A stretch of DNA of 64,000 nucleotides from JBOCEF01 sp047610385 (GTDB taxonomy: Bacteria; Pseudomonadota; Alphaproteobacteria; Rhodobacterales; Rhodobacteraceae): assembly GCA_047610385.1 (NCBI GenBank), contig JBLGAC010000018.1, positions 1 through 64,000 of the forward strand, in the 5' to 3' direction. How positions within the stretch are numbered: position 1 is the stretch's first letter; each line of letters opens with the position of its first letter. A model generated the notes under the pieces. It had not been told where the DNA came from and did no database searches. It saw nothing but the letters and a program-made list of their open reading frames with translations. The position numbers and the translations under genes are program-made. Below, piece by piece: positions 37,571-46,311 of this stretch.

Positions 37571-37608
37571 GAAAACGCCCCGGCGGATCGCTCTGCCGGG
37601 GCGTTTTC
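37571..37608 (+). terminator. Strong terminator after pheT
   Basis: Fourteen-base arms GAAAACGCCCCGGC and GCCGGGGCGTTTTC pair perfectly around a ten-base loop, and GTTTTGAT follows. It lies 20 bp after the pheT stop. The A/T ends make it active in both directions in principle. Confidence 0.85.
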
Positions 37609-37779
37609 GCGTTTTGATCTATGGTTCTGGGGCGGATCTGGTTATTTACTGAGAAACTGACCGCATGTCCGCACGCATCCATCCAAGGATGAGGCAGTCT
37701 TCCAGCGATGCCAGCGCGCACGGGGACCAGCGCCGGACATGACTGAATGCGGGGAAAACAGGGCTGAGGAGCCAACAGA

Positions 37780-38217
37780 ATGCTTCAGGAATTCAAAGAT
37801 TTTGCCGTAAAAGGCAATGTGGTCGACATGGGCGTCGGCATCGTGATCGGTGCCGCCTTCACCACGATCGTGAAAAGCTTTGTCACCGACATCGTGAACC
37901 CGGTGCTGGGCGTGTTCACCGGGGGCATCGATTTCTCAGGCCTCTACCTTAACCTGTCGGGGCAGGTGGTCGAAAGCGTGGCGCAGGCCAAAGAGGCCAA
38001 CCTTGCGGTCATCACCTACGGTGTGTTCATCAACGCGGTGATCAGCTTTCTGATCGTGGCATGGGTTCTGTTTCTGGTGGTGCGCGGGGTGAACCGCCTG
38101 AAGGTCGCCGCCGCCTCGCGGGCCGAACCGCCCACTCCTGAGGCCCCCGCCGCCCTGCCCGCAGATGTGCAACTGTTGGGCGAGATCCGCGATCTGCTGA
38201 AAAACCGCCCCGCCTGA
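37780..38217 (+). CDS. mscL: Large-conductance mechanosensitive channel MscL
   Basis: 145 residues from ATG 37780. It starts MLQEFKDFAVKGNVVDMGVG, followed by TM1 (IVIGAAFTTIVKSFVTDIVNPVLG), a periplasmic loop (FTGGIDFSGLYLNL) and TM2 (YGVFINAVISFLIVAWVLFLVV). The C-terminal bundle helix ends in LLGEIRDLLKN. Pentameric MscL opens under membrane tension to release solutes on osmotic downshock. The upstream GAGGAGCC at about 37766 serves as ribosome site. It has its own transcript, between the pheT terminator and the convergent alanine dehydrogenase gene. Confidence 0.96.
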   Translation: MLQEFKDFAVKGNVVDMGVGIVIGAAFTTIVKSFVTDIVNPVLGVFTGGIDFSGLYLNLSGQVVESVAQAKEANLAVITYGVFINAVISFLIVAWVLFLVVRGVNRLKVAAASRAEPPTPEAPAALPADVQLLGEIRDLLKNRPA

Positions 38218-38420
38218 TCCCGAAACGCCCGCGACCCTGCGATTGCACGGGTGCGGGCCTTGCGGGGATTGACCCCGCTGCGGCCCGCCGCGACCCAAGG
38301 GGGCCGCGCTGGCCTTGGCAACCCGTGCGTGTCTGCCGCGTGATTGGGATGCAGGGCGGGGCGGTCGGGGCGCGGCCCCATCTGGGGGGCCGCGACGCGC
38401 CGGGCCGACCGGCATCGCGC

Positions 38421-39539
38421 TCAGATCGTCAGCGCCGCGCGCGGGTCGATCGCGTCGATGCCCAGCGCCTCGCCCGCTGCCGCCAGGGTCAGGTTGCCCG
38501 CATGCACGTTCAACCCCGCCAGCAGATGCGGATCGTCCGAACACGCGGCGCGCCAGCCCTTGTCCGCCAGTGCGATCAGGAACGGCAGGGTTGCGTTGCC
38601 CAGCGCCTCGGTCGCAGTGCGTGGCACGGCGCCGGGCATGTTTGCGACGCAGTAATGCACTGCGCCTTCCTCCATGTAGATCGGATCGTCATGGGTGGTG
38701 GCGTGCGAGGTCTCAAAGCACCCGCCCTGATCGATCGCCACATCCACCAGCACCGCGCCGGGCGCCATGGCGCGGATCTGTTCGCGCGACAGCAGCTTGG
38801 GCGCCGCGGCGCCGACCACCAGCACCGCGCCGATCACCATGTCAGCGGCCATCGCAGCATCTTCGATCGCGGCCTTGCTGGCGTAGCGGGTGCGGAACTG
38901 CCCACCGAACACGTCATCGAGATACCGCATCCGCGGCAGATACCGGTCCAGCACCACCACATCTGCGCCCATGCCCGCGGCGATGCGCGCAGCATGCGTG
39001 CCGACCACGCCGCCGCCGATCACGGCAACCTTTGCGGGGGGCGTTCCGGGCACGCCGCCCATCAGCACGCCGCGCCCACCATTGCCGGCCTGCAGGGCCC
39101 ATGCGCCCATCTGGGGGGCGAGGCGCCCGGCAACCTCAGACATCGGCGCCAGCAGGGGCAGCCCGCCGCCGGGGGCGGTCACGGTTTCATAGGCGATGCA
39201 GGTCGCGCCACTGGCCAGCAGGTCGCGGGTCTGCGCGGCATCGGGCGCGAGGTGCAGATAGGTGAACAGCACCTGGCCTTCGCGCAGCATCGCGCGCTCC
39301 ACCGCCTGGGGTTCCTTGACCTTGATGATCAGATCGGCCTCAGCAAAAATCTCCGCCGCGTTGTCGACGATTTTCGCGCCGACCGCGCGATAGGCGGCGT
39401 CCATATGACCGGACCCGAGGCCCGCACCCGTCTGCACCATCACCTCATGGCCGTGGGCGATCGCCTCCAGCGCCGCGGCGGGGGTCAGGCCCACCCGTCG
39501 TTCCTGGACTTTGATTTCCTTGGGGCACCCGATCCGCAT
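38421..39539 (-). CDS. ald: Alanine dehydrogenase
   Basis: 372 residues from ATG 39539, with GAGGGAG upstream. The family opening MRIGCPKEIKVQERRVGLTP is present, then LIIKVKEPQ with the catalytic Lys, TYLHLAP with the conserved His, and the NAD-binding GGGVVGTHAARIAAGMGADV. VDVAIDQGGCFETS and VANMPGAVPRTATEAL follow. It interconverts alanine and pyruvate plus ammonia using NAD(H), as a hexamer. The divergent Lrp/AsnC gene starts 117 bp away and very probably regulates it, as AldR-type regulators do. The AzlCD exporter genes lie next to that regulator. Confidence 0.96.
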   Translation of the reverse strand: MRIGCPKEIKVQERRVGLTPAAALEAIAHGHEVMVQTGAGLGSGHMDAAYRAVGAKIVDNAAEIFAEADLIIKVKEPQAVERAMLREGQVLFTYLHLAPDAAQTRDLLASGATCIAYETVTAPGGGLPLLAPMSEVAGRLAPQMGAWALQAGNGGRGVLMGGVPGTPPAKVAVIGGGVVGTHAARIAAGMGADVVVLDRYLPRMRYLDDVFGGQFRTRYASKAAIEDAAMAADMVIGAVLVVGAAAPKLLSREQIRAMAPGAVLVDVAIDQGGCFETSHATTHDDPIYMEEGAVHYCVANMPGAVPRTATEALGNATLPFLIALADKGWRAACSDDPHLLAGLNVHAGNLTLAAAGEALGIDAIDPRAALTI

Positions 39540-39656
39540 TTTCCGACTCCCTCGAAGTTCACATTCTGCTGATGCGGAGTTTGCCGGAAAATCAATCGAA
39601 GGTGCGTGCGATTATCTGCTGTGCAGCACCGCTGAGACGCAATACTCTGCGAAGCT

Positions 39657-40142
39657 ATGACCAAAATCAGCACAGATATTGCACAGCTCGACCGTATGGA
39701 CCGCGCCATCCTGCGCATCCTGCAGACTGAGGGACGCCTGCCCAACGCCGATCTGGCGGAGCGGGTGCACCTCTCGGCCTCCGCCTGCCATCGTCGGGTC
39801 GCACGGTTGGAGGCGAAAGGCGTCATCCGCGGTTATGCCGCGTTGTTGGAGCCGCGGGCGGTGGGGCGGCGCAGCACGGTGTTCGTGGAGATCACGTTGC
39901 AAGGCCAGACCACCGATAATCTTGAGGCCTTTGAGGCCCAGGTCGCCCGCATCCCCGACGTGATGGAATGCCATCTGATGGCCGGGACCGCGGATTACCT
40001 TTTGAAGATCATCGCCCGCGACGCCGACGATTTCGCCCGCATCCACCGCGAACACCTGTCGCGCCTGCCCGGCGTCGCGCAGATGCATTCAAGCTTTTCG
40101 CTCAAGCAGGTCACCAGCATCACCGCCCTGCCGCTCGACTAA
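39657..40142 (+). CDS. Lrp/AsnC family regulator (AldR-like)
   Basis: 161 residues from ATG 39657. The N-terminal winged helix-turn-helix (about 10-60) reads LDRMDRAILRILQTEGRLPNADLAERVHLSASACHRRVARLE, followed by the RAM domain (about 70-155) with TVFVEITLQGQ, MECHLMAGTADYLLKIIARD and a C-terminal FSLKQV. Such proteins bind an amino acid and usually form octamers that wrap DNA. Placement divergent from ald points to control of alanine catabolism, probably as an alanine-responsive activator. The shared region 39540-39656 must hold its operator; I could not pick a clear symmetric site. Confidence 0.93.
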   Translation: MTKISTDIAQLDRMDRAILRILQTEGRLPNADLAERVHLSASACHRRVARLEAKGVIRGYAALLEPRAVGRRSTVFVEITLQGQTTDNLEAFEAQVARIPDVMECHLMAGTADYLLKIIARDADDFARIHREHLSRLPGVAQMHSSFSLKQVTSITALPLD

Positions 40143-40269
40143 TCTCCCTCGCCGGGAGGGGGTCCCTCGCCGTGCCGGGGTCCCTCGCCGGGACGGGCGA
40201 ACGGGGATGGTGCGTGGGGGCGGTTGCGCGGGGGCAGGCTGTGCGCGGGGGGGGGGCAGGCTGGGCGCG

Positions 40270-40602
40270 TCAGCCGACCAGCGCGGGCAGGCCCCACAGC
40301 ACCGCCATGCCTGCAAAGATCGCCGCCAGCGCGTTTTTCGTGGTCGCGCCCACCACCAGCGCGACCGCGGCCGCGATCATGCGCATCGGGTCGGTTTCCC
40401 CACCCGTTGCCTTGGGCCAGACCACCATCGGGGTCACCAGCGCCGGGATCACCGTCACCGGCACATAGCGCAGCAGCTTCATGGCCAGCGGCGGCAGCGC
40501 CCGCCCACCCACCAGCCCGAGGAACGAAAACCGGATCAGGAATGTCCCAAGCCCAAGGCTCAGGATCACCACCCAAAGCGTGGTGTCGGAAACGCCGGTC
40601 AT
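40270..40602 (-). CDS. azlD: AzlD family branched-chain amino acid exporter subunit
   Basis: 110 residues with four hydrophobic segments. SFLGLVGGRALPPLAMKLLRYVPV and AALVTPMVVWP-type features are typical of AzlD (PF05437). The ATG at 40602 overlaps the AzlC stop by four bases. AzlC and AzlD together form an exporter for branched-chain or related amino acids. The neighbourhood (alanine dehydrogenase, Lrp-type regulator) hints that alanine or its analogues could be exported, but this is inference. The 127-bp space 40143-40269 is G-rich and holds nothing I recognise. Confidence 0.9.
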   Translation of the reverse strand: MTGVSDTTLWVVILSLGLGTFLIRFSFLGLVGGRALPPLAMKLLRYVPVTVIPALVTPMVVWPKATGGETDPMRMIAAAVALVVGATTKNALAAIFAGMAVLWGLPALVG

Positions 40603-41321
40603 GCCGCAGCCTGCGCGCTGCGTGGTGCCAGCCGGGTTTCCACAAAGGCACCGACGAACATGCCGGCCAGCGCGCTCAGGATCAGGCCCGTGTTATAGGG
40701 CAGGCCCGCCAGCGCCAGCGCCGCAATGATCGCCGTGCCCGCAGCCAGCAGGTTTGGCAGGCCCCGCAGCATCGGCGCCACCACGGCCACGAACGCAATC
40801 GGCACAGCGAAATCCAGCGCATAGCTGTCGGGGATTGCCGCCCCGACCACGACGCCCAGCCACGTGGCAATGTACCAAAACGGGCACACTGGCGCGATGA
40901 CGCCGAAATAATACGCGGTCTTTTGCGCCAGCGTCATGCCGGGTTGGTCGGTGAAGCGCTGGATCGACAGCGCATACACCTGATCCACCAGGAAATACGC
41001 CATCACCGCCCGCACCCCCAACGGCGCCTTGCCCAGATGCGGCGTGATTGAGGCTGAATACATCGCCATCCGCATGTTCACCGCCAGCCCGGTCAGCACC
41101 GCGATGAACGCTGGTGCCCCGTCGCCCAGCAGTTCCAGCGTGGCGAACTGTGACGCCCCGGCGATCACCAGCGCGCTCATCACCATGGTTTCAAGGACGT
41201 CGAGGCCCGCCTCGGTTGCCACCACGCCAAACAGCATCCCGAACGGGACCACCACGATCAGAAACGGGACGCCGTGCCGCATTCCGGTCAAAAAGGCGGA
41301 ACGGGTGGAAGATGTTGGCAT
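40599..41321 (-). CDS. azlC: AzlC family amino acid exporter subunit
   Basis: 240 residues from ATG 41321, with CAGGAG upstream. The AzlC signatures are FLTGMRHGVPFLIVVVPFGMLFGV, GASQFATLELL, NMRMAMYSASITPHL and YFLVDQVYALSI. About six hydrophobic segments are visible in an inner-membrane protein. It is followed by AzlD with a four-base overlap, so the pair is made in a fixed ratio. The gene is divergent from an intergenic stretch that contains no other real gene. Confidence 0.94.
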   Translation of the reverse strand: MPTSSTRSAFLTGMRHGVPFLIVVVPFGMLFGVVATEAGLDVLETMVMSALVIAGASQFATLELLGDGAPAFIAVLTGLAVNMRMAMYSASITPHLGKAPLGVRAVMAYFLVDQVYALSIQRFTDQPGMTLAQKTAYYFGVIAPVCPFWYIATWLGVVVGAAIPDSYALDFAVPIAFVAVVAPMLRGLPNLLAAGTAIIAALALAGLPYNTGLILSALAGMFVGAFVETRLAPRSAQAAA

Positions 41322-41967
41322 GGGGCGGCTCCTGCGGCAGATATCTTACGTGAGGCTTATCATTCAGCGCCGCATCTGCGCCAGCCAAGGATTGTGCGCG
41401 GTGCGTTCAGCAACTGTGATTTCAGGGGGGCGTTTGCGGCTGTCTCTGACCCGTCTTTGGGGCTGCATCTGCGCTGTGCAGTCCCTTGGGTGCGAGCGTT
41501 GCGGTTTCGCCTCTGCTGAACGCCATCCTCAGCTTTTCTGACGGGATGGCATCTGAAGGCTGTTTTGATGGATGCCCACTTCATGGGCGGCATGGACGTG
41601 GCCGATCGGGTGCAGCGGCGAAAGGTGCTGAAATCATGCCCGCCATCCACGCGCTGTCGCTTGCGGATCGGGGCTGATGAGGGCCTATTCGCGGCGCATT
41701 CCCGGTGATCCGCGTCCGCGGTGACGCCCTGTTGATGTCGCAGCGCGTCGCCTATTGCCCATCCCCGCCAACGCGCTGCTGGACGGGATGACCGTCCACG
41801 GCACCCTCGCGCGGATTGAGGCATCACGTCCCGCCGCTGATCCCCACGCTTTGCCGCCCGCCGCTAGGCCCTTCGCAACGCGGCCTCGCGCTCCATGCAT
41901 GGCCGCGCGGCTTCTCCGGGCCGCTGAGCGGTGCTATGCCCGCACTCGGCAATGACATGAGGCGCGC
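41322..41967. other. 646-bp intergenic stretch with possible gene relics
   Basis: No complete gene. Two plus-strand pieces look weakly protein-like: about 41709-41760 (VIRVRGDALLMSQRVAYC) and, in the next frame, about 41755-41955 (PIPANALLDGMTVHGTLARIEASR). They would join with a one-base shift, suggesting a decayed short gene. The region must also hold the azlC promoter and the promoter of the MFS gene at 41968. Confidence 0.4.
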
Positions 41968-43236
41968 ATGATCGACGATCCCCAAGACGACGATCCCCGC
42001 AAGGGCGCCCCCAAAGCGTCCCTTTCCTCGCTGGCACCGCCACACTCCCCGCCGCCGCCCCGCCGCCCCGCCGCATTGCAGTCCATGGGCCTGCGCACCG
42101 CGGCGTTCTACGCGGCGGTTTTCGGGGGATTCGGCGTGCATCTGCCGTTCTGGCCCCTGTGGCTGGCGGACCGGGGCCTCAGCGCCGCTGAAATCGGTGT
42201 GTTCGGGGCGGCAGGCATGGCCGCGCGGGTGGCGGGTGGATTGATCTTGCCGTCCTTGGCCGACAAATGGGATGCGCGGCGGCATATGCTGTTCGTGCTC
42301 GGGATTCTGGGGCTGGTGGCGACGCTGGCGCATCTGGTGGTGCCGGACCGGACTTGGCTGATGGTCGCGACGCTGGGGCTGGCGGCGGCCTTTGCCGGGC
42401 TGGTGCCGATCGGCGACGCGCTGGGGGCGGCGGCGGCGCGGGTCTACGGGTTTCAATATGCGCAGGTGCGCAGCGCCGGGTCGGCGTCGTTTCTGATCGT
42501 CAGCCTCGTGCTCGGTGCCGCGATCGGCGCAATGGGGCCGGGGGTGGCGCTGTGGGCCATGGCGGGGTTCTTCGTGCTTGCGGCCTGGACTGGGCTGACC
42601 CATCCCGGCGGCGGGCGCGCCCGCGCCGCCCGCCGCCCGACATTGGCCGAGATCCGGGCGCTGGCCGCGGCGCCGGTGTTCATGCTGTTCGTGGCTGCCA
42701 TCGGCCTGTCGCAGGCCAGCCACGGGGTCTATTACGCCTACGGGTCGGTGCATTGGCGCGATCTGGGGCTGGATGAGGCTGAGATCGGTGCCCTCTGGGC
42801 CTTTGGCGTCGCGATAGAGGTGATCTTGATGGCGGTCTGGGGCGGCGCGTTGATCCGGCGCTTTGGCGCTGCCGGGGCCATCGCACTGTCCGGGGGCGCC
42901 GGTGCGTTGCGTTGGGCGGCGATGGCGTTCGACCCAACAGGCGCGGGGCTGTGGGCGCTGCAAAGCCTGCATGCGCTGAGCTTCGCGGCGGGGCACCTTG
43001 GCGCGATTGCCTTCATCTCCGCCGCCGTGCCGGAGCGTCTGGCCGCAGCGGCGCAGGGAATTTTTGGTGCTGTCGCGGGGGGCGCGCTGACCGCCGTTGT
43101 TATGGCGGTGGCCGCTTGGGTGTTTCCGTGGGCGGGCGGTGGTACCTATTGGATTGCCGCCGTGATGTCGGCAGGCGGGCTTGTGCTGGGGATCGGGCTG
43201 TCGCGGCGTTGGGACGGGCGCGCGCTGGCCGACTGA
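41968..43236 (+). CDS. MFS permease, HcaT/PhpX-like (MFS_1_like)
   Basis: 422 residues from ATG 41968, with ATGAGGCGCG upstream. Residues 1-35 form a Pro/Ser-rich cytoplasmic tail, longer than usual. Twelve hydrophobic segments follow. FYAAVFGGFGVHLPFWPLWL, GARVAGGLILPSLADKWDARR-type loop residues and YYAYGSVHWRDLGLDEAEIG match the 3-phenylpropionate permease-like branch. The substrate is unknown. It is monocistronic by position, with 180 bp of featureless sequence after it (43237-43416) before the convergent gene. Confidence 0.85.
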   Translation: MIDDPQDDDPRKGAPKASLSSLAPPHSPPPPRRPAALQSMGLRTAAFYAAVFGGFGVHLPFWPLWLADRGLSAAEIGVFGAAGMAARVAGGLILPSLADKWDARRHMLFVLGILGLVATLAHLVVPDRTWLMVATLGLAAAFAGLVPIGDALGAAAARVYGFQYAQVRSAGSASFLIVSLVLGAAIGAMGPGVALWAMAGFFVLAAWTGLTHPGGGRARAARRPTLAEIRALAAAPVFMLFVAAIGLSQASHGVYYAYGSVHWRDLGLDEAEIGALWAFGVAIEVILMAVWGGALIRRFGAAGAIALSGGAGALRWAAMAFDPTGAGLWALQSLHALSFAAGHLGAIAFISAAVPERLAAAAQGIFGAVAGGALTAVVMAVAAWVFPWAGGGTYWIAAVMSAGGLVLGIGLSRRWDGRALAD

Positions 43237-43416
43237 AGCGCGGTCCGGCCCTCGCGCATCGCTGACGCTCGCCCGTCGGCCCCGCCCGCACTCCCGCCAT
43301 GCACCTGTATCTTCGTGGTTCGATGAGGCTTGGTGCGCGCCGCATCTTGGCGGTGCCGGGCCGCAGAGGGCTCAATGCCCTTAAGGCCCGCATTTGGGGT
43401 GCAGGGTGGATTTATG

Positions 43417-44646
43417 TCAGTCGAACGCTCCCACCGCGCGGGCTGCCAGCATATAGGCGCGTCCGGTGCGGGTGTCGGCCAGTTCGGGCAGGCGGTGGGC
43501 GCCCGAAGGGGCCTCCAGTGCTTTGCGCATCATTGTGTCGTAGCGGCGCATCAGATGCATCGCCGTGTCCCGGAAAATTGCGTCGTGGCGGTTGAGCGCG
43601 CGGACCGTGTCGATCGCCTCAACCTCCTGCACGCCGCCCACCGCGGCGACTGCGGGGCCGCGTGCGCCATTGATGAAGGCGGCCCAATGTTCGGGGGAGG
43701 CGGGGCGGACCGTCAGGTCCTCCATATACACGTTGTGCTGCGCCAGCAGGGTCAGCGTGTCCTCCGCGGCTTGCAGCAGGTCTGAGACCAGCCCATCCTT
43801 GACCGCCTCCGACAGCGCGGCGAATCCCTCAGCGTCGTCCGCGTCGCGCGGAAAGTCGAGCGCACGGGCGATCATCGACCAGTCGCGATCCTTGCCCGCC
43901 GCGCCGGTTGCCGCGCCGGGCAGCGGCAGGTCCTGCTGGGCGTCGTCGGGCGCGGCCTTGGCACCCTGTGCGGTGGGCGCGGCGGTTTTGGCCGCGGCGG
44001 GCGGCACGATGCGTTGGGCGGGCGCTTCGGCGAACGCGTCGGTTGGCGTGGGCGTGGGCGTGGGGGCGGCGCGCTGCCGGATGGCGGGTTGCGCGGCCAC
44101 GGCGGCGTCTTTGCGGCGCGCCTCAGCGGCCTGCACCCGCGCGGCGGTCTGCGCGGCTGAGGCGAGGTCGGCCATGGTGTTGAGCTGCGCTTCGATGCGG
44201 ATCTGCGCCTCAGCAGTGGCGTTGAGCTTGCGTGAGATCGCATCGCGCGCCTCATCGGTTTTTGCGCGGTCTTCGGCCAGGGCCGTGCGCAGCGCATCAG
44301 CGGTCATGCGGCTGGCGCGGCCCGGATCGGCGGCCTCATCGCGGCGCGCGGCGGCGCGCAACAGCGAGACGACGCGCGCCTCAGCCGCGGCAACCCGCGC
44401 GGCCAGCGCGCCATAGGCCGATCCCAGCGCCACCGGTGCCGTGATGATGAGCGTGATGGACGCGGCCTCGCCATAGCCCGACACAAGGCCGGTGGCGATA
44501 AGACCAGCCGCGAGAACCCCGTTCCCGGCCAGCCAGGACAGGGCGAACGTGGTGCCGGCCCGCAAAGGGCTGGCCGCGTCGCTGCCCGCCGCGGCAAAGA
44601 GGTCCGGGTCGGGGCGCAGGCGTTTGTTGTCGTCAGGCTCTGTCAT
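43417..44646 (-). CDS. Conserved membrane protein with long coiled-coil/linker region
   Basis: 409 residues from ATG 44646. Residues about 30-85 contain two hydrophobic segments (FALSWLAGNGVLAAGLIATGLV and ASITLIITAPVALGSAYGAL). Residues about 85-190 are an Ala/Arg/Glu-rich helix with coiled-coil character. Residues about 190-255 are a Pro/Thr/Ala linker including TPTPTPT. The C-terminal part (about 260-409) is a compact helical domain with DWSMIARALDFPRDADDAEGF and MEDLTVRPASPEHWAAFINGARG. No named family comes to mind; a similar architecture is widespread in Rhodobacterales, so it is a real gene of unknown role. It lies downstream of greA on the same strand with 171 bp between. Confidence 0.75.
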   Translation of the reverse strand: MTEPDDNKRLRPDPDLFAAAGSDAASPLRAGTTFALSWLAGNGVLAAGLIATGLVSGYGEAASITLIITAPVALGSAYGALAARVAAAEARVVSLLRAAARRDEAADPGRASRMTADALRTALAEDRAKTDEARDAISRKLNATAEAQIRIEAQLNTMADLASAAQTAARVQAAEARRKDAAVAAQPAIRQRAAPTPTPTPTDAFAEAPAQRIVPPAAAKTAAPTAQGAKAAPDDAQQDLPLPGAATGAAGKDRDWSMIARALDFPRDADDAEGFAALSEAVKDGLVSDLLQAAEDTLTLLAQHNVYMEDLTVRPASPEHWAAFINGARGPAVAAVGGVQEVEAIDTVRALNRHDAIFRDTAMHLMRRYDTMMRKALEAPSGAHRLPELADTRTGRAYMLAARAVGAFD

Positions 44647-44817
44647 GCTCGCTCCGGATCCATAGCGCGGAGAAGGTGTGGCGCGATCCGCCCGGCTGGT
44701 GCCGCGCGGCCGCGCTGTCGGTGCGGCGCTTCAGGCCGGATGCGGCACCCGAACCCCGTGCCGTGAAGCGGCCGCGCGTCCATGCGCGCGCCCGCTTCTG
44801 CGTTGTTCTGCCCACGA

Positions 44818-45288
44818 TCAGATGTAGCGCACGTCGAGCACTTCGTAGGACTTTCCACCGCCGGGGGTCATCACCTCAACGCTGTCGCCAGGTTGCTTGC
44901 CGATCAGCGCGCGCGCCAACGGCGAGCGCAGATTGAGCAGGCCCTTGGCGATGTCAGATTCGGCCTCGCCCACGATCTGAAAGTTCTTTTCCTCATCGGT
45001 ATCTTCGTCCACCAGCTTGACCGTGGCGCCGAATTTGATCGCCCCGGTCATCTTGCTTGGGTCGATGATGTCGGCGCGGCTGATCAGGCCTTCGATCTCC
45101 TGGATGCGGCCTTCGATGTAGGACTGCCGCTCCTTCGCAGAATGATACTCTGCATTCTCGCTCAAGTCGCCATGTTCGCGCGCCTCGGAAATGGCAGCGA
45201 TCACCGCGTGCCGTTCCTTGTATTTGAGGTTCTTCAGCTCGGCGTCGAGCGCGGCGAAACCTTTCGCCGTCATGGGCACTTTTTCCAT
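44818..45288 (-). CDS. greA: Transcription elongation factor GreA
   Basis: 156 residues from ATG 45288, the family's usual length; longer in-frame starts have no homologous sequence. It begins MEKVPMTAKGFAALDAEL. The N-terminal coiled coil holds ISEAREHGDLSENAEYHSAKERQ, with the acidic tip residues Asp and Glu that reach the RNA polymerase active site, and the C-terminal domain has SPLARALIGKQPGDSVEV. GreA restarts backtracked polymerase by stimulating RNA cleavage. All expected residues are present. Confidence 0.97.
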   Translation of the reverse strand: MEKVPMTAKGFAALDAELKNLKYKERHAVIAAISEAREHGDLSENAEYHSAKERQSYIEGRIQEIEGLISRADIIDPSKMTGAIKFGATVKLVDEDTDEEKNFQIVGEAESDIAKGLLNLRSPLARALIGKQPGDSVEVMTPGGGKSYEVLDVRYI

Positions 45289-45425
45289 GCCTGCGCGTCC
45301 TCGTCCCTGAGGGGGCGTCCAGGCCGCGCGCGCCATGGTCGGCGTGGCGGGCGAACGCGCCCTTGATGTAAATTCTTCCGCGCCGAAATTAATCTGAACG
45401 AAGGCGCGGGCCCATTCAAACGACC

Positions 45426-45452
45426 TGCAGCCGCGCATCACGCGCGGCTGCA
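45426..45452 (-). terminator. Terminator hairpin after tdk
   Basis: Arms TGCAGCCGCGC and GCGCGGCTGCA (11 bp, perfect) flank ATCAC. It lies 71 bp beyond the tdk stop and 138 bp before the greA start on the same strand, so it separates the two. The remaining part of 45289-45522 holds the greA promoter; nothing else is seen. Confidence 0.65.
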
Positions 45453-45522
45453 CCGGTCCCAATAACGATAGGCGCCGCGCGGCAGGGTTGCAAGGGGCCG
45501 CGCCAAGCCTGCAACGCGCAGA

Positions 45523-46137
45523 TCAGAGAGTTTGCGCGCCATTGGCGATCGCTTCGCGCCAATGCACGCGGCACAGCGGCACGTAACGGTCGTTTCCGCC
45601 GATCTCAACCTGTGCGCCCGTGGACACCGCGCGGCCCGCCGCATCCATGCGCGCGACCATGGTGGCATTGCGCCCGCAATGGCAGATGGTGCGGGCCTCG
45701 CGCAGGCTGTCGGCCAGGGCCATCAGCGCTTGGCTGCCGGGAAACAATTCGCCCCGAAAATCGGTGCGCAGCCCATAGCACATCACCGGCAGGCCCAGAT
45801 CATCGGCGGCGCGCGCCAATTGCCAGACCTGCGCGGTGGTCAGGAATTGCGCCTCGTCGACCAGCACGCAGGCAAGGCGGCCGTCGTCTGGCACCGCCTC
45901 AGCGTCGGCCTTGTGGGCTGCGATCAGCGCAAATAGGTCTTGGTCTGGCGTGAAAATCTCCGCCTCGGCGGAGATGCCGATCCGGCTTGCGATCCGCCCG
46001 GCGCCTGCGCGGTCATCCACCGCAGCGGTTAACAGCAGCGTGCGCATGCCGCGTTCGCGATAGTTGTGCGACGCCTGCAGCAGCAGCGTGGATTTCCCCG
46101 CATTCATGGAGGAGTAGGTGAAATATAGCTTTGCCAT
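45523..46137 (-). CDS. tdk: Thymidine kinase (class II)
   Basis: 204 residues from ATG 46137. It opens MAKLYFTYSSMNAGKST with the Walker A at about 8-16, then VLVDEAQFL with the Walker B Asp-Glu, then CYGLRTDFRGELFPGS, and four zinc-binding positions (C-H-C near TICHCGRN, and the C-R-V-H near the end). The enzyme phosphorylates thymidine for salvage. A longer frame to 46221 is Pro-rich and unlike the family. It is divergent from nrdJ, so two nucleotide-supply genes share the 174-bp region 46138-46311. Confidence 0.95.
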   Translation of the reverse strand: MAKLYFTYSSMNAGKSTLLLQASHNYRERGMRTLLLTAAVDDRAGAGRIASRIGISAEAEIFTPDQDLFALIAAHKADAEAVPDDGRLACVLVDEAQFLTTAQVWQLARAADDLGLPVMCYGLRTDFRGELFPGSQALMALADSLREARTICHCGRNATMVARMDAAGRAVSTGAQVEIGGNDRYVPLCRVHWREAIANGAQTL

Positions 46138-46311
46138 GGGCCGGGGTTTTACCCGCCCGCGCGCCTCACGCCAAGGGGGCACGGGCGGCGGGGATGGGGC
46201 GCTTTTGGGAACCTCTTTCACGTGGCGGGGTTCGGTGCGCGTTGACGGGCCGGGCCGGTGGCCCTACCTGTGCGCAAAATCCCAGATGTCCGCCCGGTTG
46301 GAGAACCCCAA

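Noticed and set aside
46138..46311. Cobalamin riboswitch upstream of nrdJ
   Set aside because: Only 174 bp lie between tdk and nrdJ and I could not find the B12-box or the expected stem set.
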